Part shown: in pieces, positions 11,135-21,989 of the stretch
Layout: each line of letters opens with the position of its first letter
How positions within the stretch are numbered: position 1 is the stretch's first letter
Assembly (NCBI GenBank): GCA_010909725.1
Contig: JAACMV010000018.1
Coordinates: 1,075,444-1,139,443, forward strand
Source of the DNA: Picochlorum sp. 'celeri'
Taxonomy: Eukaryota; Chlorophyta; Trebouxiophyceae
Length of the DNA stretch: 64,000 nucleotides
Direction: 5' to 3'
The notes under the pieces: generated by a model
Database searches by the model: none
Told to the model about the DNA's origin: nothing
What the model saw: the letters and a program-made list of their open reading frames with translations, nothing else
Program-made: the position numbers and the translations under genes

Positions 11135-12904
11135 ATGCAGTCTCATGGTGAATGGGTGGAGAGCATCCAGCAAGGGAGAGAAGAAGCTAGTGCTGCTTGG
11201 GCAGTTCCTGGTTCTCGCATCTGTATCGGCAGATACAGGTGTACTGTGCGATATGTGGGTTCTATTGAAGGTCAAAAAGGCCTTTGGGTGGGGATCGAAT
11301 GGGACGACGTGTCCAGAGGTAAACATGATGGGACCCATAAGGGGAAGAGATATTTCTCTTGTCGGAGGCAGGGTGATGCTTGTGCTACGTTTGTGAGGTA
11401 CGCAAAGTTACGGGAGCACGACGTTGCTTTCGGAAAGTCTCTCGAAGAGGCTATTAGTGAGAGATACAAGACCGTGGAGCCATCTGTGAGGGAGGTTGTC
11501 GGCGCTGAGGAAGCTGCATTGACAGCTCAGTGTGACGGTTCATTGACCCAAGCTGGGTTGAGTGGGATGATGATTTCGGGGCTGGTGCGTGATATATCCA
11601 TGTGGTTTCAGTTGTGCAAACAGGTGTGAGTTCATGAGTATGTCTTCTTCCAGGCAGTGACACCACTTGTTAAGAGCTTTATGAGAAATGTCAGGAGTCT
11701 AGACTTGTCTGATAATCTCATCTCGTCCTGGCGCGATGTCGTCACCCTCGTATCTTCGCTTCAAAACCTAAATGTTTTGGATCTAAGTAAGAATATGTTC
11801 GATTTTACCGAGATCGAGGGAGGTCCGTGCAACAACTTGGAGACACTTGTTCTCAACAACTGTGTGATTGAGAACTCCAAGGCATTGGAATACATTGATG
11901 CCGTGTTTCCCAAACTGAAGGAGCTTTATGTGTACAATAACAATGTATTCTCTGGTGTACCCACTGATGTACCCGGGAGGACATGGACGTTTAGTGAACT
12001 GGACCTTGTTGACATTGGAGGCAACACCGTAGAGTCTTGGTCAACCATTGCACAATCTTTCGGGCATCTGCCAAATCTACGATCTCTTCTAGTGGAGAAT
12101 AATAAAATTCAATCTATTGATATTCAGTCCATGATGGACAAGGGATATTTTCCCAGCCTGGAGCATTTGAATGTCGGAGGCAATTGCATTTCTAATTGGG
12201 AATCCATTCAACAACTATCTTGTTTGCGTTCGCTCACAGAACTGCGTTTTTCACGCAATCCATTATGCAAAGATGATGCATTAAGAGATAGAATTCAGGT
12301 GATTGGCAGAATCAAAAGCCTGAAATGGGTCAATGGGAGTGATATATCCCATGCGGAGAGGAGAGACAGTGAACTTGCATTTCTGAGAAGGCTAGATAGT
12401 TTCGTACCTACCAAGACAAATCTCGACTCTCTTTTAGAAACCCGTATACAATATTTAGAGAACCAGTACCATGTCGAACGCAATTCGTCCGGGCGAGTAG
12501 GGGGACCCACATCACTTGGATCTGGGATGATCCACATCAGACTATCATGTGGTTCCAAGTTGGTTGAGAAACGAGTTCCCCGTTCACTCACGGTGAACAA
12601 ATTCAAGATGGTTGTGCAAAAGCTGACAGGGGTGAAAGCACAAGATCAGGTCCTAATCCTATGCCGAGAATCCGACAGTTCACCTGCATCTGCAGAGGTT
12701 ATTAGTTCAGAGGGTACTCGGGAACTTTCCTTCTTCTCTGCTGTGAATGGAGGTGATTGGCACATTCGAGTTGAAAAGGGGGATACACAGTCTCAATTGA
12801 CCTTGATATCTGAACAAGAGGCGAGAATGCAGACCCAAGAAGAGGATATGAGGGTCATCAGAGCAGAAGAGAAGAGACTCATGAAAACTCGGCATGACAA
12901 CTGA
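11135..12904 (+). CDS. TBCE: Tubulin-folding cofactor E
   Basis: Chaperone that helps form the alpha/beta-tubulin dimer in the cytosol. Exons 11135-11584 and 11654-12904, 69-nt intron (gtgcgt...cag), 566 residues, close to the usual family length. Domain order is diagnostic: N-terminal CAP-Gly (GLWVGIEWDDVSRGKHDGTH, with the GKHDG core that binds the tubulin tail), leucine-rich repeats over about residues 150-380 (RSLDLSDNLISSW, LNVLDLSKNMF and following), and a ubiquitin-like C-terminal domain (about 430-530). The last 20 residues are strongly charged. Confidence 0.93.
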
Positions 12905-12968
12905 TCGCTCCATGTGATGCTATCAATGCACAATGCAATATATTTAATTGAATTTAATTCATTCAGAT

Positions 12969-14411
12969 ATGTATACGGTGTCAGGATCCTGTCTGTCTGC
13001 ACCAGGGTTCACGAGAGCTAATCCTCCAATACGGAAATTCGCCTCAATAATGGCCAAAGCTTCCCCAACATTGGATGATTTTGGAAATGAAAAGTCTAAT
13101 TCTTTCAATATATCCATTCTAGGGGACCTTCACTTGCCTAATGCGCCAGGGGAGTTGGACCATTTCCACCAAGCTCGCGAGCAGCTCTTAGCTGCTGCTG
13201 CTCCAGATTGTGATGAGGCCCGTGTGGTGCAACTTGGTGATCTGGGAAGCTATGAGAAAGGATGGCCTGGATCCAATGAATGCTTCGATCTTGCCAAGCA
13301 ATATCTTGACTCTTTTGGCATCCCAGTTGGCCTGATTCTTGGCAACCATGATTTAGAAGGCGATGAGTTCGAGACAGATGCGGACAATTTGGATGCTTGG
13401 AAGGCAAAGTTTGCACAGAATCACTATTGGTCATCCAAGATTGGGAAGGTGACATTTGTAGGGCTGTCGACGGTGAGATTTAGGTCAAATGTCCACTCTG
13501 TTCATGAAGTGCACATTGATGATGAGCAGATTCAATTTCTAGAGGACACACTTGAAGAGGCACAGGGAGGGCCAGTGGTGATGTTTAGCCATGCTCCAAT
13601 ACTTGGATCAGGTTTGAAAGCTGTCCAAGCGGTTCACGTGAAAAATAGATGTGCTTGGCTCAATCACAGCAGCAATGCAGACTATTTCATTTCTCTTGTC
13701 AGGAGGTATCCCAACATAAAGCTGTGGTTCTCGGGCCATTTCCACCTGTCCCAGAGTTATCCTGACAGTATATCAATCGTCGGAGGATCAGCGTTTGTCT
13801 TGACTGGAGTTATTGGAGATCGTTTCTCTCGTGATGGCCATCGACATTCTCGCGTCCTCCGCGGTAATCTTGAGGGTTTTGAGCTGTTGACAATGGATCA
13901 CGACACTGGAGAAACTCGACTTGATTTGAAAGGCTCTTGGGACACGATGGATGTTCCAGAGTATTTGACTCCCGAGGAGGAACTCTTGTGTGATCCATCA
14001 GCAGGATGGCTCTGCAGTAAGGTAGACTGCAGCATTCCATCACCTGGTGAAAACTCTGATACTGGCACCCAGTGGTTCAACTCTGGGCCAACATCAATGC
14101 TTTCATTGCAAGATGGCATACTAGTAGAGTACGATGCAATATGTATGGCACCTATTGGGGCCGTTTTCCTTGAAGTGCCAGACAACTGTTTCATACGATT
14201 GGTAGATGAATCTGGAGCACCAGTTGACACTGTCAATACCGATGGGTCGGCCTCTGTCAGAGTCGAGATGGTAGATTCTGATGCCAATCAGGTTCTCGAG
14301 TATGTAGAAAGAAATTCTGAGGGCAAATTCTATCAGATTTTCCAGCCAAATAAATGGGTTATCAGGAAGCAAAAGGAGGCAGCTGCAAAAACTGAAATGG
14401 CCACCGCATGA
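12969..14411 (+). CDS. Calcineurin-like metallophosphoesterase, probably organelle-targeted
   Basis: 480 residues, no intron. The dinuclear-metal motifs of the calcineurin-like fold are present in order: GDLH, GDLGS, GNHD, and GHFH near residue 258. The open frame begins with TTG upstream; ATG 12969 is the first methionine and gives a serine/alanine/arginine-rich N-terminus without acidic residues for about 30 positions, suggesting a plastid or mitochondrial transit peptide. A C-terminal domain of about 150 residues after the phosphoesterase core resembles nothing I recognise. The substrate is unknown. Confidence 0.8.
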   Translation: MYTVSGSCLSAPGFTRANPPIRKFASIMAKASPTLDDFGNEKSNSFNISILGDLHLPNAPGELDHFHQAREQLLAAAAPDCDEARVVQLGDLGSYEKGWPGSNECFDLAKQYLDSFGIPVGLILGNHDLEGDEFETDADNLDAWKAKFAQNHYWSSKIGKVTFVGLSTVRFRSNVHSVHEVHIDDEQIQFLEDTLEEAQGGPVVMFSHAPILGSGLKAVQAVHVKNRCAWLNHSSNADYFISLVRRYPNIKLWFSGHFHLSQSYPDSISIVGGSAFVLTGVIGDRFSRDGHRHSRVLRGNLEGFELLTMDHDTGETRLDLKGSWDTMDVPEYLTPEEELLCDPSAGWLCSKVDCSIPSPGENSDTGTQWFNSGPTSMLSLQDGILVEYDAICMAPIGAVFLEVPDNCFIRLVDESGAPVDTVNTDGSASVRVEMVDSDANQVLEYVERNSEGKFYQIFQPNKWVIRKQKEAAAKTEMATA

Positions 14412-14445
14412 TACACATGGTTATTTGTTACATGAGAGGATGCAG

Positions 14446-14931
14446 TCATCCTGCCAGAGGATTCGCGTGAATTGTCACCGAATTCAATTGAATGTCTTCG
14501 AGAGGCCTATCCCCTTGTCCAGTGGGCACTCGCTCCATCCGGTCTAATGTATCCAAGCCATCAATCACATGACCAAACACTGTATACTTGCCGTTCAAGT
14601 GGCTATGAGCCTTGTAGGTTATAAAAAACTGAGAACCATTCGTATTCGGCCCTGAATTGGCCATTGAAACTATACCTCGCTTTGAATGCTTCAAGGAAGA
14701 CACAATTTCGTCTTCAAACTTGCCACTCTCATACACACTCTTGCCTCCCTTGCCTGTTCCAGTGGGGTCACCACCCTGAATCATAAATCCTTTGATATTT
14801 CTATGGAAAATGGTCCCATCGTAATAATTCGAGGCACAGAGAGCCAGGAAATTGTTCGCTGTCTTGGGCACTTGTTCGCAAAAGACTTCAATCTTTACAT
14901 CCCCAAGGCTAGTATGCAGCGTTACAGACAT
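14446..14931 (-). CDS. PPIL3: Cyclophilin-type peptidyl-prolyl isomerase, PPIL3-like
   Basis: 161-residue single-domain cyclophilin, nearly collinear with PPIL3, a spliceosome-associated proline isomerase. It begins MSVTLHTSLGDVKIEVFCE, the standard PPIL3 start, so ATG 14931 was chosen over the longer TTG-initiated frame. Catalytic-site motifs are intact: FHRNIKGFMIQGGDP, MANSGPNTNGSQFFITY and HLNGKYTVFG. Intron-free, convergent with the metallophosphoesterase and divergent from ornithine aminotransferase. Confidence 0.93.
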   Translation of the reverse strand: MSVTLHTSLGDVKIEVFCEQVPKTANNFLALCASNYYDGTIFHRNIKGFMIQGGDPTGTGKGGKSVYESGKFEDEIVSSLKHSKRGIVSMANSGPNTNGSQFFITYKAHSHLNGKYTVFGHVIDGLDTLDRMERVPTGQGDRPLEDIQLNSVTIHANPLAG

Positions 14932-15245
14932 GATAACATTATCAAATCTATAATCCAAGTTATCATTTCAACGAGCAATGAGGTCGCATTGTTCGATACA
15001 CATCTGGGGACTCTTTAAAAAAGAAAAAGAAACGTTGTCCGCGGCTTACAAGCCTATTGACGATCCATCGCCATCTCATGAATGTACATTGGCGAGCCAC
15101 TGCCTTTGAATACAAATCTTTGAATACAAATTACAGTATTTACTCCTGATAGGTGGCAGATCTAGACACATTCTCCGACTGCGGAATAGGGTCGCCGATC
15201 TTTCGTTTTGGTATCGTTTGTGGTGACACGTGGCTATAGATCAAC
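14932..15245. promoter_or_regulatory. Divergent promoter between PPIL3 and ornithine aminotransferase
   Basis: 314 bp containing a short direct repeat (TTTGAATACAAAT twice around 15105-15132). No gene or RNA seen. Confidence 0.4.
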
Positions 15246-16653
15246 ATGCACGGTGCTCTCCGAAGACTGGCAGTGGAATGCTCCAAGAAAAGGGGCGTCA
15301 AGAAGGCATACGACAGCATCCTGACGAGGGGCTATGCTGGACAGGATTTGGCTCCAGCTCAGACTGCGCTGCAACAAGAGGTAGGGTTTTCTCGTGCACA
15401 AGTGGTATTCCGTGCTGGACATCAAGTGTTGTCTATGATACATGCAGTTTATTGATCGAGAGGAGCGATATGGGGCACATAACTACGCCCCCCTCCCTGT
15501 TGTGTTGAATAAGGGAGAGAGGATTTACATGTGGGATGTGGATGGCAAGAGGTACTTTGACTTCTTGTCGGGATACTCTGCTGTGAATCAAGGGCACTGC
15601 CACCCAAAGATTATTAAGGCGATGACAGAGCAGGCTTCGAAGTTGACACTGACCTCGAGGGCATTTTTCAATGACGCACTCGGGGAATTTGAGGAGTATA
15701 TTACAAATCTCCTTGGCTACGACAAGGTTCTAGCGATGAACACAGGGGTCGAAGGTGGGGAGACTGCAATAAAGCTGGCGCGAAGGTGGGGTTACGATGT
15801 CAAAGGGGTTCCGAAGAATGAGGCAAAGATTCTGTTTGCGACAAACAACTTTTGGGGAAGAACCACCTCTGCCATTTCGTCATCTACTGATCCTGAATCC
15901 TACTCTGGATTCGGCCCATTCATGCCTGGATTCGAGATTATTCCATATAATGATGTCTCAGCTTTGACAGCGAAACTTGAGGCGGATCCCAACATTGTTG
16001 CATACATGGTGGAGCCAATTCAGGGTGAAGCAGGAGTGGTTGTACCTGAGGATGGGTACTTGAAGCAGTGTAAAGAGGTGCTCACAAAGCATAACGCGCT
16101 TTTGATCGCTGACGAGGTTCAAACAGGTCTAGGAAGAACAGGCAAGATGCTCTGCTCTGAATGGGATGACACCAAGCCTGATATCTTGGTGCTGGGTAAA
16201 GCACTGAGTGGCGGTGCCATGCCAGTCTCAGCAGTGCTCTGTAGAGACGAAATCATGTTGACAATTGGCAGGGGACAGCATGGATCTACATTTGGGGGCA
16301 ATCCTGTGGCTGCCAAGGTTGGCCAAGCGGCCCTCCAGGTCCTCGTGGATGAAAAGTTGCCCGAAAATGCTGCTGCCCTGGGTCCAAAGTTTAGGGATGC
16401 CTTGTCATCCATTGACAGCCCACTGATCCAGACAGTAAGGGGTCGAGGCTTGCTCAATGCCATTGTCGTAGATGATTCCAAGGGAGTGACAGCAGGACAG
16501 TTGTGCACAGAATTGATGAAAAGGGGCGTGCTGTGCAAACCAACCCACCAAAATATTATCCGTCTGGCACCACCCTTGGTGATCACTGAAGCAGAGTTGG
16601 CAGAAGCAACAGCCATCATTCAAAGCACCGTTTTGGACATGACTCCGCAGTAG
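15246..16653 (+). CDS. OAT: Ornithine aminotransferase
   Basis: PLP enzyme that converts ornithine and 2-oxoglutarate to glutamate semialdehyde and glutamate, usually in mitochondria. Exons 15246-15380 and 15448-16653, 67-nt intron (gtaggg...cag), 446 residues. The family signature [15 protein letters not shown], the PLP-phosphate loop region [15 protein letters not shown], the aspartate in [14 protein letters not shown] and the Schiff-base lysine in [17 protein letters not shown] are all present, as is the [13 protein letters not shown] stretch. The basic first exon could serve as a mitochondrial presequence. Confidence 0.95.
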
Positions 16654-16923
16654 TGCTCTCGATATATTTCTCATAGCCGATGTTTACTTTCTTGAGTGGG
16701 CTGCTCTGTCGAAAATTTTCTTCAAAAGGGTTTTGGTTTTTTTTCATTTGTAGCGACATACATAAAGATGACATTTCCCACCCAATACACTCTTCGACCG
16801 ATGACTTGATGTCTCGTCCCATCGGTTGTTGTTACGCGAGTTTCATTCACGAAACCACAACAATTGGAGCTCCTATTCCACTAAAAAAACGATTCGTTGT
16901 GCTTGATCGATCAAACCATAATA

Positions 16924-18014
16924 ATGACGGCCGTTATCCAGCCAGCGGTGGCTTTTGTAACAGATTTGCTCAAAACGAGCGCAAAGCTTTCTCACGTCGG
17001 CGATGTACCAGGTTTGCTGACAAAGGTCCCATACCCGGTGTTGCTCACCGGACATTGCCTTGCAGTTTCTGGATTATCAAAGGACTCATCATCCGGGCGA
17101 CTGTTGAGCTTTGTTGTGGTGCGTTGGATGTCGTACTTGGTGTCGGAGAATTCGCTCGTTTGCCTCTTATTCCTCGAGAATACAGAGGGTGCGATGAAGA
17201 TCATATGTTAATTAATGGCACATTGTGACCGCAGGGTTTCATGCTGGCCTTTGGTGGCAACTTGCTCTCTTGTTTCTTCTTGGGAACCCAGGGGTCCAGC
17301 ATCCTCTTCTCAAGCAACCAGGCCTTGTTGATTTGGACCGCCAGTTGGTGGTTGGTGAATCACAATCCAATTCCTGTGATTGACGATTTGTTCGACCTTC
17401 AGATTGTGGGTGTTCTCGCGAGGGTAGGTGTTATGAATGCGTGATGTCTTGTTCCAACCAGGTTGAGGCTGATGGTCATGTTTGTGCTGCTGCAGTCCTG
17501 TCTTCACATTCTCCGTGCTTTGGGAATCGCAAGCCAGGTCAATGCTGCCGCCGGGGCGTACCCCGGCGTGATTGCTCCGGCTATTGTTGCTGGGACGCTT
17601 GCAGGATGTGGAGGTAAAATGTTGGCTGAAACGGTAAAGTCAATCAGTGGATTGAAGTCCAAGTTTGAGCTTGCTCATCCAGATTTCCTGCTCAGAAGCT
17701 CAGTCGTGAATTCCTGCCTGGTATACCTGCTGGTTCATGTGCTCAAGGCATTCACCGTTCTCGAAGGCACTGGGCTTTTGATTGTGATTGCAATGCTATA
17801 CACGCTGACTGATGATCTGGCTGCTCGCGCAGTCGATGTGTCTGAGCATGTCACCAATGTGGTCACCCTGGTGACCCTGATTGCACCGGCAAGTAATCTG
17901 GCCCCTGCAGCGCGCGGAAGAAAGGCTACAACAAGCTCTGCTGCCGCAACTTCCACCCCAAGAGCACGCTCTGCGAGCGCAAAAAGAACAAGAGCCAGGA
18001 CACCACGAAGATGA
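16924..18014 (+). CDS. TRIC-type cation channel-like protein
   Basis: 300-residue multi-spanning protein. Exons 16924-17118, 17235-17423 and 17496-18014, introns 116 and 72 nt. A nearer acceptor at 17461 exists but breaks the frame; 17495 keeps it. TRIC channels carry potassium counter-ions across ER-type membranes. The pattern fits that family: about seven hydrophobic helices, an AFGGNLLSCFFLG helix, glycine-rich GTLAGCGGKMLAE as in the second repeat, and a highly basic C-terminus. Similarity is to the general TRIC pattern rather than exact motifs, so another small channel-like family remains possible. Confidence 0.65.
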
Positions 18015-18245
18015 TGAAATGGATCAGGTTTGTCGTCCATTGTGCAACTCTCGCCATGATTCAATCTCACCCCAAATATACGTGGTGTACTGCGGTACAC
18101 GTGTGTCGAGGATGAGTCAATCATGGCAAGAAAGGATGATGCAAATTTCCAAAAAGACTGAAGAACTGTTGACGATGACCAAACCGTGGACTGATTATGA
18201 CTAAAATGACATTTTACATTTTTGTGTAAAATCGCAATGATTCAT

Positions 18246-18575
18246 TCATTTCCTCCAGCGACCGGATTTTGCATCTCTCTCCTGCATCTTTTCCGCCGCA
18301 TCTATTCCAGGCTTGAGAAGAAACGGAATTGCCAAAACACCAGCTGAGACTCCAATGGCAGCAATGATGATGGCCACAGGTGGTGCCTCCACAGTCCCTG
18401 GGGCTGCATCAGCCAAAAACAAGGCCATCTCTGGCAATGAATGAGATCTTGTGTCGCTGTAATTCCTCTTCCAGTGGCTTTTCGTTCTTCCCATTGATTG
18501 GTACGTTGCAAGAGGACCCTTCACCTGCATTCCGAAACGGGAAACTGAGGGACTAGCCCGTGTTGTGGCCATCAT
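18246..18575 (-). CDS. Small plastid-targeted single-span membrane protein, unknown
   Basis: 109 residues, no intron, starting MMATTRASPS; the open frame runs further upstream only through TTG. The first 45 or so residues are rich in serine, threonine and basic residues with few acidic ones, a transit-peptide profile. A second hydrophobic patch (LPEMALFLADAAPG) resembles a thylakoid-transfer or cleavage region. One membrane helix (VAIIIAAIGVSAGVLAIPFL) follows, then a basic tail ending in SGRWRK. The arrangement resembles small thylakoid membrane proteins; the family was not recognised. Confidence 0.65.
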   Translation of the reverse strand: MMATTRASPSVSRFGMQVKGPLATYQSMGRTKSHWKRNYSDTRSHSLPEMALFLADAAPGTVEAPPVAIIIAAIGVSAGVLAIPFLLKPGIDAAEKMQERDAKSGRWRK

Positions 18576-18806
18576 GTTACTTTTTTGGTACGTAATGTGC
18601 AATAATAATATAAATCGCAACCTAATATTGATAAGAACTCGTCATCGACGTGGCCTTTGATGACGACAACAGGATTCAGGATACTGCGAAATTCAGGCAG
18701 TGGTACTGTGAAACAGTAGAATGAAATTCCTTCCCAAGCGTGCGAGTCCTCCGGATGGATATCGTACTGAATTCATTGAGTGATCTTTTTCTTTCATGAT
18801 AGAGAC

Positions 18807-18848
18807 ATGGAGGAAGATCTTATCCCGGAATTTGGAACTCGTGTTTGA
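18807..18848 (+). promoter_or_regulatory. Upstream ORF in the CLN3 leader
   Basis: ATG at 18807 opens a 13-codon frame ending in TGA at 18846-18848, out of frame with CLN3 and almost touching its start codon. If included in the mRNA leader it would force reinitiation or leaky scanning. Confidence 0.4.
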
Positions 18849-18853
18849 AGGCC

Positions 18854-20119
18854 ATGGCTCCACCCGGTCACCTGGAGGTTGAGAACCAAACAAAGAGCAT
18901 GTACATGTCACAGGTGAAAAATAATGTAGCATTCTGGTTACTTGGTCTTTTGAACAATGCGTCCTACGTTATTATGATTGCTGGAGCAGTGAAGATCAGT
19001 GCCAGTGCTGTTGGTTTAGTCTACCTGTGTGCAGTCTTGCCAGGGATCATCTGCAAAGCGAGTGCACCGTATTGGTTCCATAAGGTGTCGTATTCGCGGA
19101 GGATGGTTCTTGCCGCCTTTCTTATGGTCATGGCGTTTCTCTTCGTGGGGCTTGGGGAGACAAGGGGGGTCCAACTCATTGGTGTGGTCTGTGCTGCATT
19201 GCAAAGTAGCATAGGCGAAGCAAGCTGTCTTGCTTTGACATCACATTTCCATAGCCAGACATCTATTACAATGTGGAGTTCGGGAACGGGATTTGCGGGC
19301 GTCTTTGGATATGCTTGGGTTGCCTTTCTGCATGTGATTGGTGGGCTCTCATTTCGATTTACCCTTCTATCAGCATTAGTGCTTCCTTTGATATGGGTGT
19401 ATGTTTTCTTTCAGCTTTTAGAATCCCCGGATGGGCGGACACATATGATTGAGGAACTTTTCACCGGGAATTCCATTCTTGTTATGGATGCCCTGGGAGC
19501 AGAAGAATCAGAGCCCTTGGCCAGAACGAACGACACAGAGAGGAATTCAAGAAAGCTGTCCGCTGTTGCTCGAATGACATTCAAGGAGAAATTTATGTTT
19601 GTTCTTGGATTGTGGTCGTATACGGTGCCTTTGTTCTTGGTATATTTTGCAGAATATGCAATGCAGTCAGGTGTTTGGACCTCAATAGGTTTTCCGGTCG
19701 ACGATGAGGAGGCACGGCATAGATTCTATGTGTACGCAAACTGGATGTATCAAGGTGGGGTTTTTGTATCAAGGAGCTCTGGAACAGTGTGGCAAGCGGA
19801 GAAGCCCATGCTGTGGGCCATGCCAGGCATGCAGGTGGTATTGTTGTTGTTCTTTGGTTGTGTCGCAGTCTATCACGTATTGTATAATTGGGGCTTGTTA
19901 TTACCTTGCTTTTGCACTGGATTGTTGGGTGGAGCAGTGTATGTGAATGCTTTCACATTGATATCAAGAGATGTCCCTGGTGAGTATAAAGAGTTCAGCC
20001 TTGCCGCAGCAAGTGTCTCTGACAGCATAGGTGTGGCTGCTGCGGATGTAGCCGGAATATTACTGCAAGGTTGTCTCTTTAAGCTTAATGGGCTGCAAGG
20101 TGCTGATTTTAAGTGCTAA
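18854..20119 (+). CDS. CLN3: CLN3/battenin-family lysosomal or vacuolar membrane protein
   Basis: 421-residue intron-free membrane protein with about eleven hydrophobic segments. The N-terminal FWLLGLLNNASYVIMIAGA and the later VYFAEYAMQSGVW and YVYANWMYQGGVFVSRSSG stretches match CLN3, whose human form is a late-endosomal/lysosomal protein linked to glycerophosphodiester efflux. ATG 18854 is the first in-frame start. A short upstream ORF begins at 18807 and ends at 18848, six bases before the CLN3 start, and may restrain translation. A divided hydrophilic loop (around residues 200-240) separates two halves. Confidence 0.9.
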   Translation: MAPPGHLEVENQTKSMYMSQVKNNVAFWLLGLLNNASYVIMIAGAVKISASAVGLVYLCAVLPGIICKASAPYWFHKVSYSRRMVLAAFLMVMAFLFVGLGETRGVQLIGVVCAALQSSIGEASCLALTSHFHSQTSITMWSSGTGFAGVFGYAWVAFLHVIGGLSFRFTLLSALVLPLIWVYVFFQLLESPDGRTHMIEELFTGNSILVMDALGAEESEPLARTNDTERNSRKLSAVARMTFKEKFMFVLGLWSYTVPLFLVYFAEYAMQSGVWTSIGFPVDDEEARHRFYVYANWMYQGGVFVSRSSGTVWQAEKPMLWAMPGMQVVLLLFFGCVAVYHVLYNWGLLLPCFCTGLLGGAVYVNAFTLISRDVPGEYKEFSLAAASVSDSIGVAAADVAGILLQGCLFKLNGLQGADFKC

Positions 20120-20312
20120 TTTAGCTTTGTGCACAAAGCTGCTGACCAGCTATGCCATTGAAATTGTCACTCGCCTCTGAATGCTCTCTCATGCATTGGT
20201 ATGAGCCCAGGAGCTTGTCATGCCAATTTGTACCGCCTCTTTATCTATTTATCTATTTATATATGTTAGGACCTGATCGTATGCATACCACTACATTGAC
20301 TCTGGCCAAGAC

Positions 20313-21985
20313 ATGGAACAGGTTGGAATGAACACCTCTGTAGACTCCATAGCCCTTCCGAACAATATTGAGGACATTATCTCAAACTATATACGAACTG
20401 AAACACAGATTTTGGAAAAGGTGTGTGTGTTGGTATAGCGTCCATGTTGGAACAGTCGAACTGAATGCCATTCATTCATTGTTCAGAGAGCCAGGGATAC
20501 ACAAGACTGTCAAGGGGCCCTGGAAGATGTCAATTCATTAAAGCTTTGTTTGAGGCACAAAATCGACAATTTAGAAGATCACAAAGACTACGTGGCTCGA
20601 GAGGTACGGCGCTTTCACGCGTAATATCTCCATGGCACTCTCTAAAATGTTAAAGTATGGCGCAGGCCCAAACACTGCAAGATCTTCTCCGCGAGACTCA
20701 TCGAATGAGCGATCGTATAGGACACGAGATTCGTCTGCGAGAGTATGAGGTCTTTAACATAGTAGCACAGAAGGAGAGGCAAGATCAGAACCTATGTGCA
20801 TGTTTGGCTTTTGCCAATGTCAACCTGGAGAGACGTGCTCAAGTCACGCTGCTAGAAAAAGCATTGGGACAAGAGCTCAAGTCTCTCACAAAATCTATTT
20901 CTGAAAGCTCTATGCATCTCCAGGTAGTAGAATCTGACAAAAAAACAACCTTTACGGTAGAATCCTTCCTGGAACACATGCTTGGAAACAAGATGAGAGC
21001 CTTGGCAAAACAAAAGGAATCTGCCCTGGTCCTACGACAGCAGGCAGATGCCAAGTTGCACGAAGCGCGTGGACATTTTCACCAGATCTCTGAAAAAGAG
21101 CACCAAGCGCGGGCGCTCAAACTGCACCTATCAAAGCTGATGACACAGTCAAACTCCCTGGCATCAGATCTGAGTGCTCTTCTGAAACATGTTGGGAATG
21201 CTCAATCTTCCGAGACGAGAGGGAACCTGGCCACATACATTATGCCTCCTAATATATCTGCTGATATACAGAAATGTGTGGCAGATGTTGCCAATTCGAT
21301 GGTAGGAAACACCTCTGGGTCACTTGCTGCCAACAATCTTGTCATTAAAATGCAGACTGTCCTAAACAACATGCAAGGCCTTGTCTACTCAAAAGAAAGA
21401 CCTGAGGACCGAAAAGATATTCACAAGTGGAAGCAAATTGTGAAATTTGCCTGTGCCTTAGAAAAGGAGTATGAGAGACAAACATACTTCAGGCAAACCC
21501 TAGAAAAGGATTGTGCAGAGGCACAGGCACGCATGGCGACATTGAAGCAATTGGAAAACGAGTTACACTTGCAACAGGATAAAGTGCGTCAACAGAAGCT
21601 TCTGAATGACATGGCCTTCATAAAGTCCAGGTCATCTGCATCAAAATCCATCCACCTTATTGAGGATAAGCAGACAACCCAGTTCCGGCATGTATCAGAG
21701 AAAGCAAGCACAATGCATGATATCATTGCATTATTAGATGAGGAAAAGTCTCTTGTCAAGCATAGACAACACATTTTGACCGCTGTTGAAGAAATGGAAA
21801 AGGCCATCTCACGAGACAGCAAAGACAGGAACACATGCCCTGACCATCACCATTCCAACAAAAAGCCTGACAAACAGTGTGACCATGGCCGAAGCGATGT
21901 TACTACAAGAAATTTTAGAATCACCGCATTGGAGTCGCGCTTTAAGAAGTCAATCTTCCAGATGATAGAGAAACAGATCAGCTGA
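20313..21985 (+). CDS. Coiled-coil protein, unknown
   Basis: 514 residues from three exons (20313-20420, 20487-20603, 20666-21985; introns 66 and 62 nt, all phase 0). The first two small exons were recovered from splice signals and extend the N-terminus by 75 residues. Most of the length is predicted helix with heptad-like leucines and many K, E, Q and R residues, interrupted near residues 265-300. It could be a centrosomal, kinetochore or motor-adaptor protein, but no family motif was recognised. Its stop lies 4 bp from the stop of the convergent RsmH gene. Confidence 0.75.
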
Positions 21986-21989
21986 TTGA

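Noticed and set aside
17424..17461. Short 38-nt intron alternative in the TRIC-like gene (acceptor at 17461)
   Set aside because: It breaks the frame; the 72-nt intron ending at 17495 keeps it and has the usual length.
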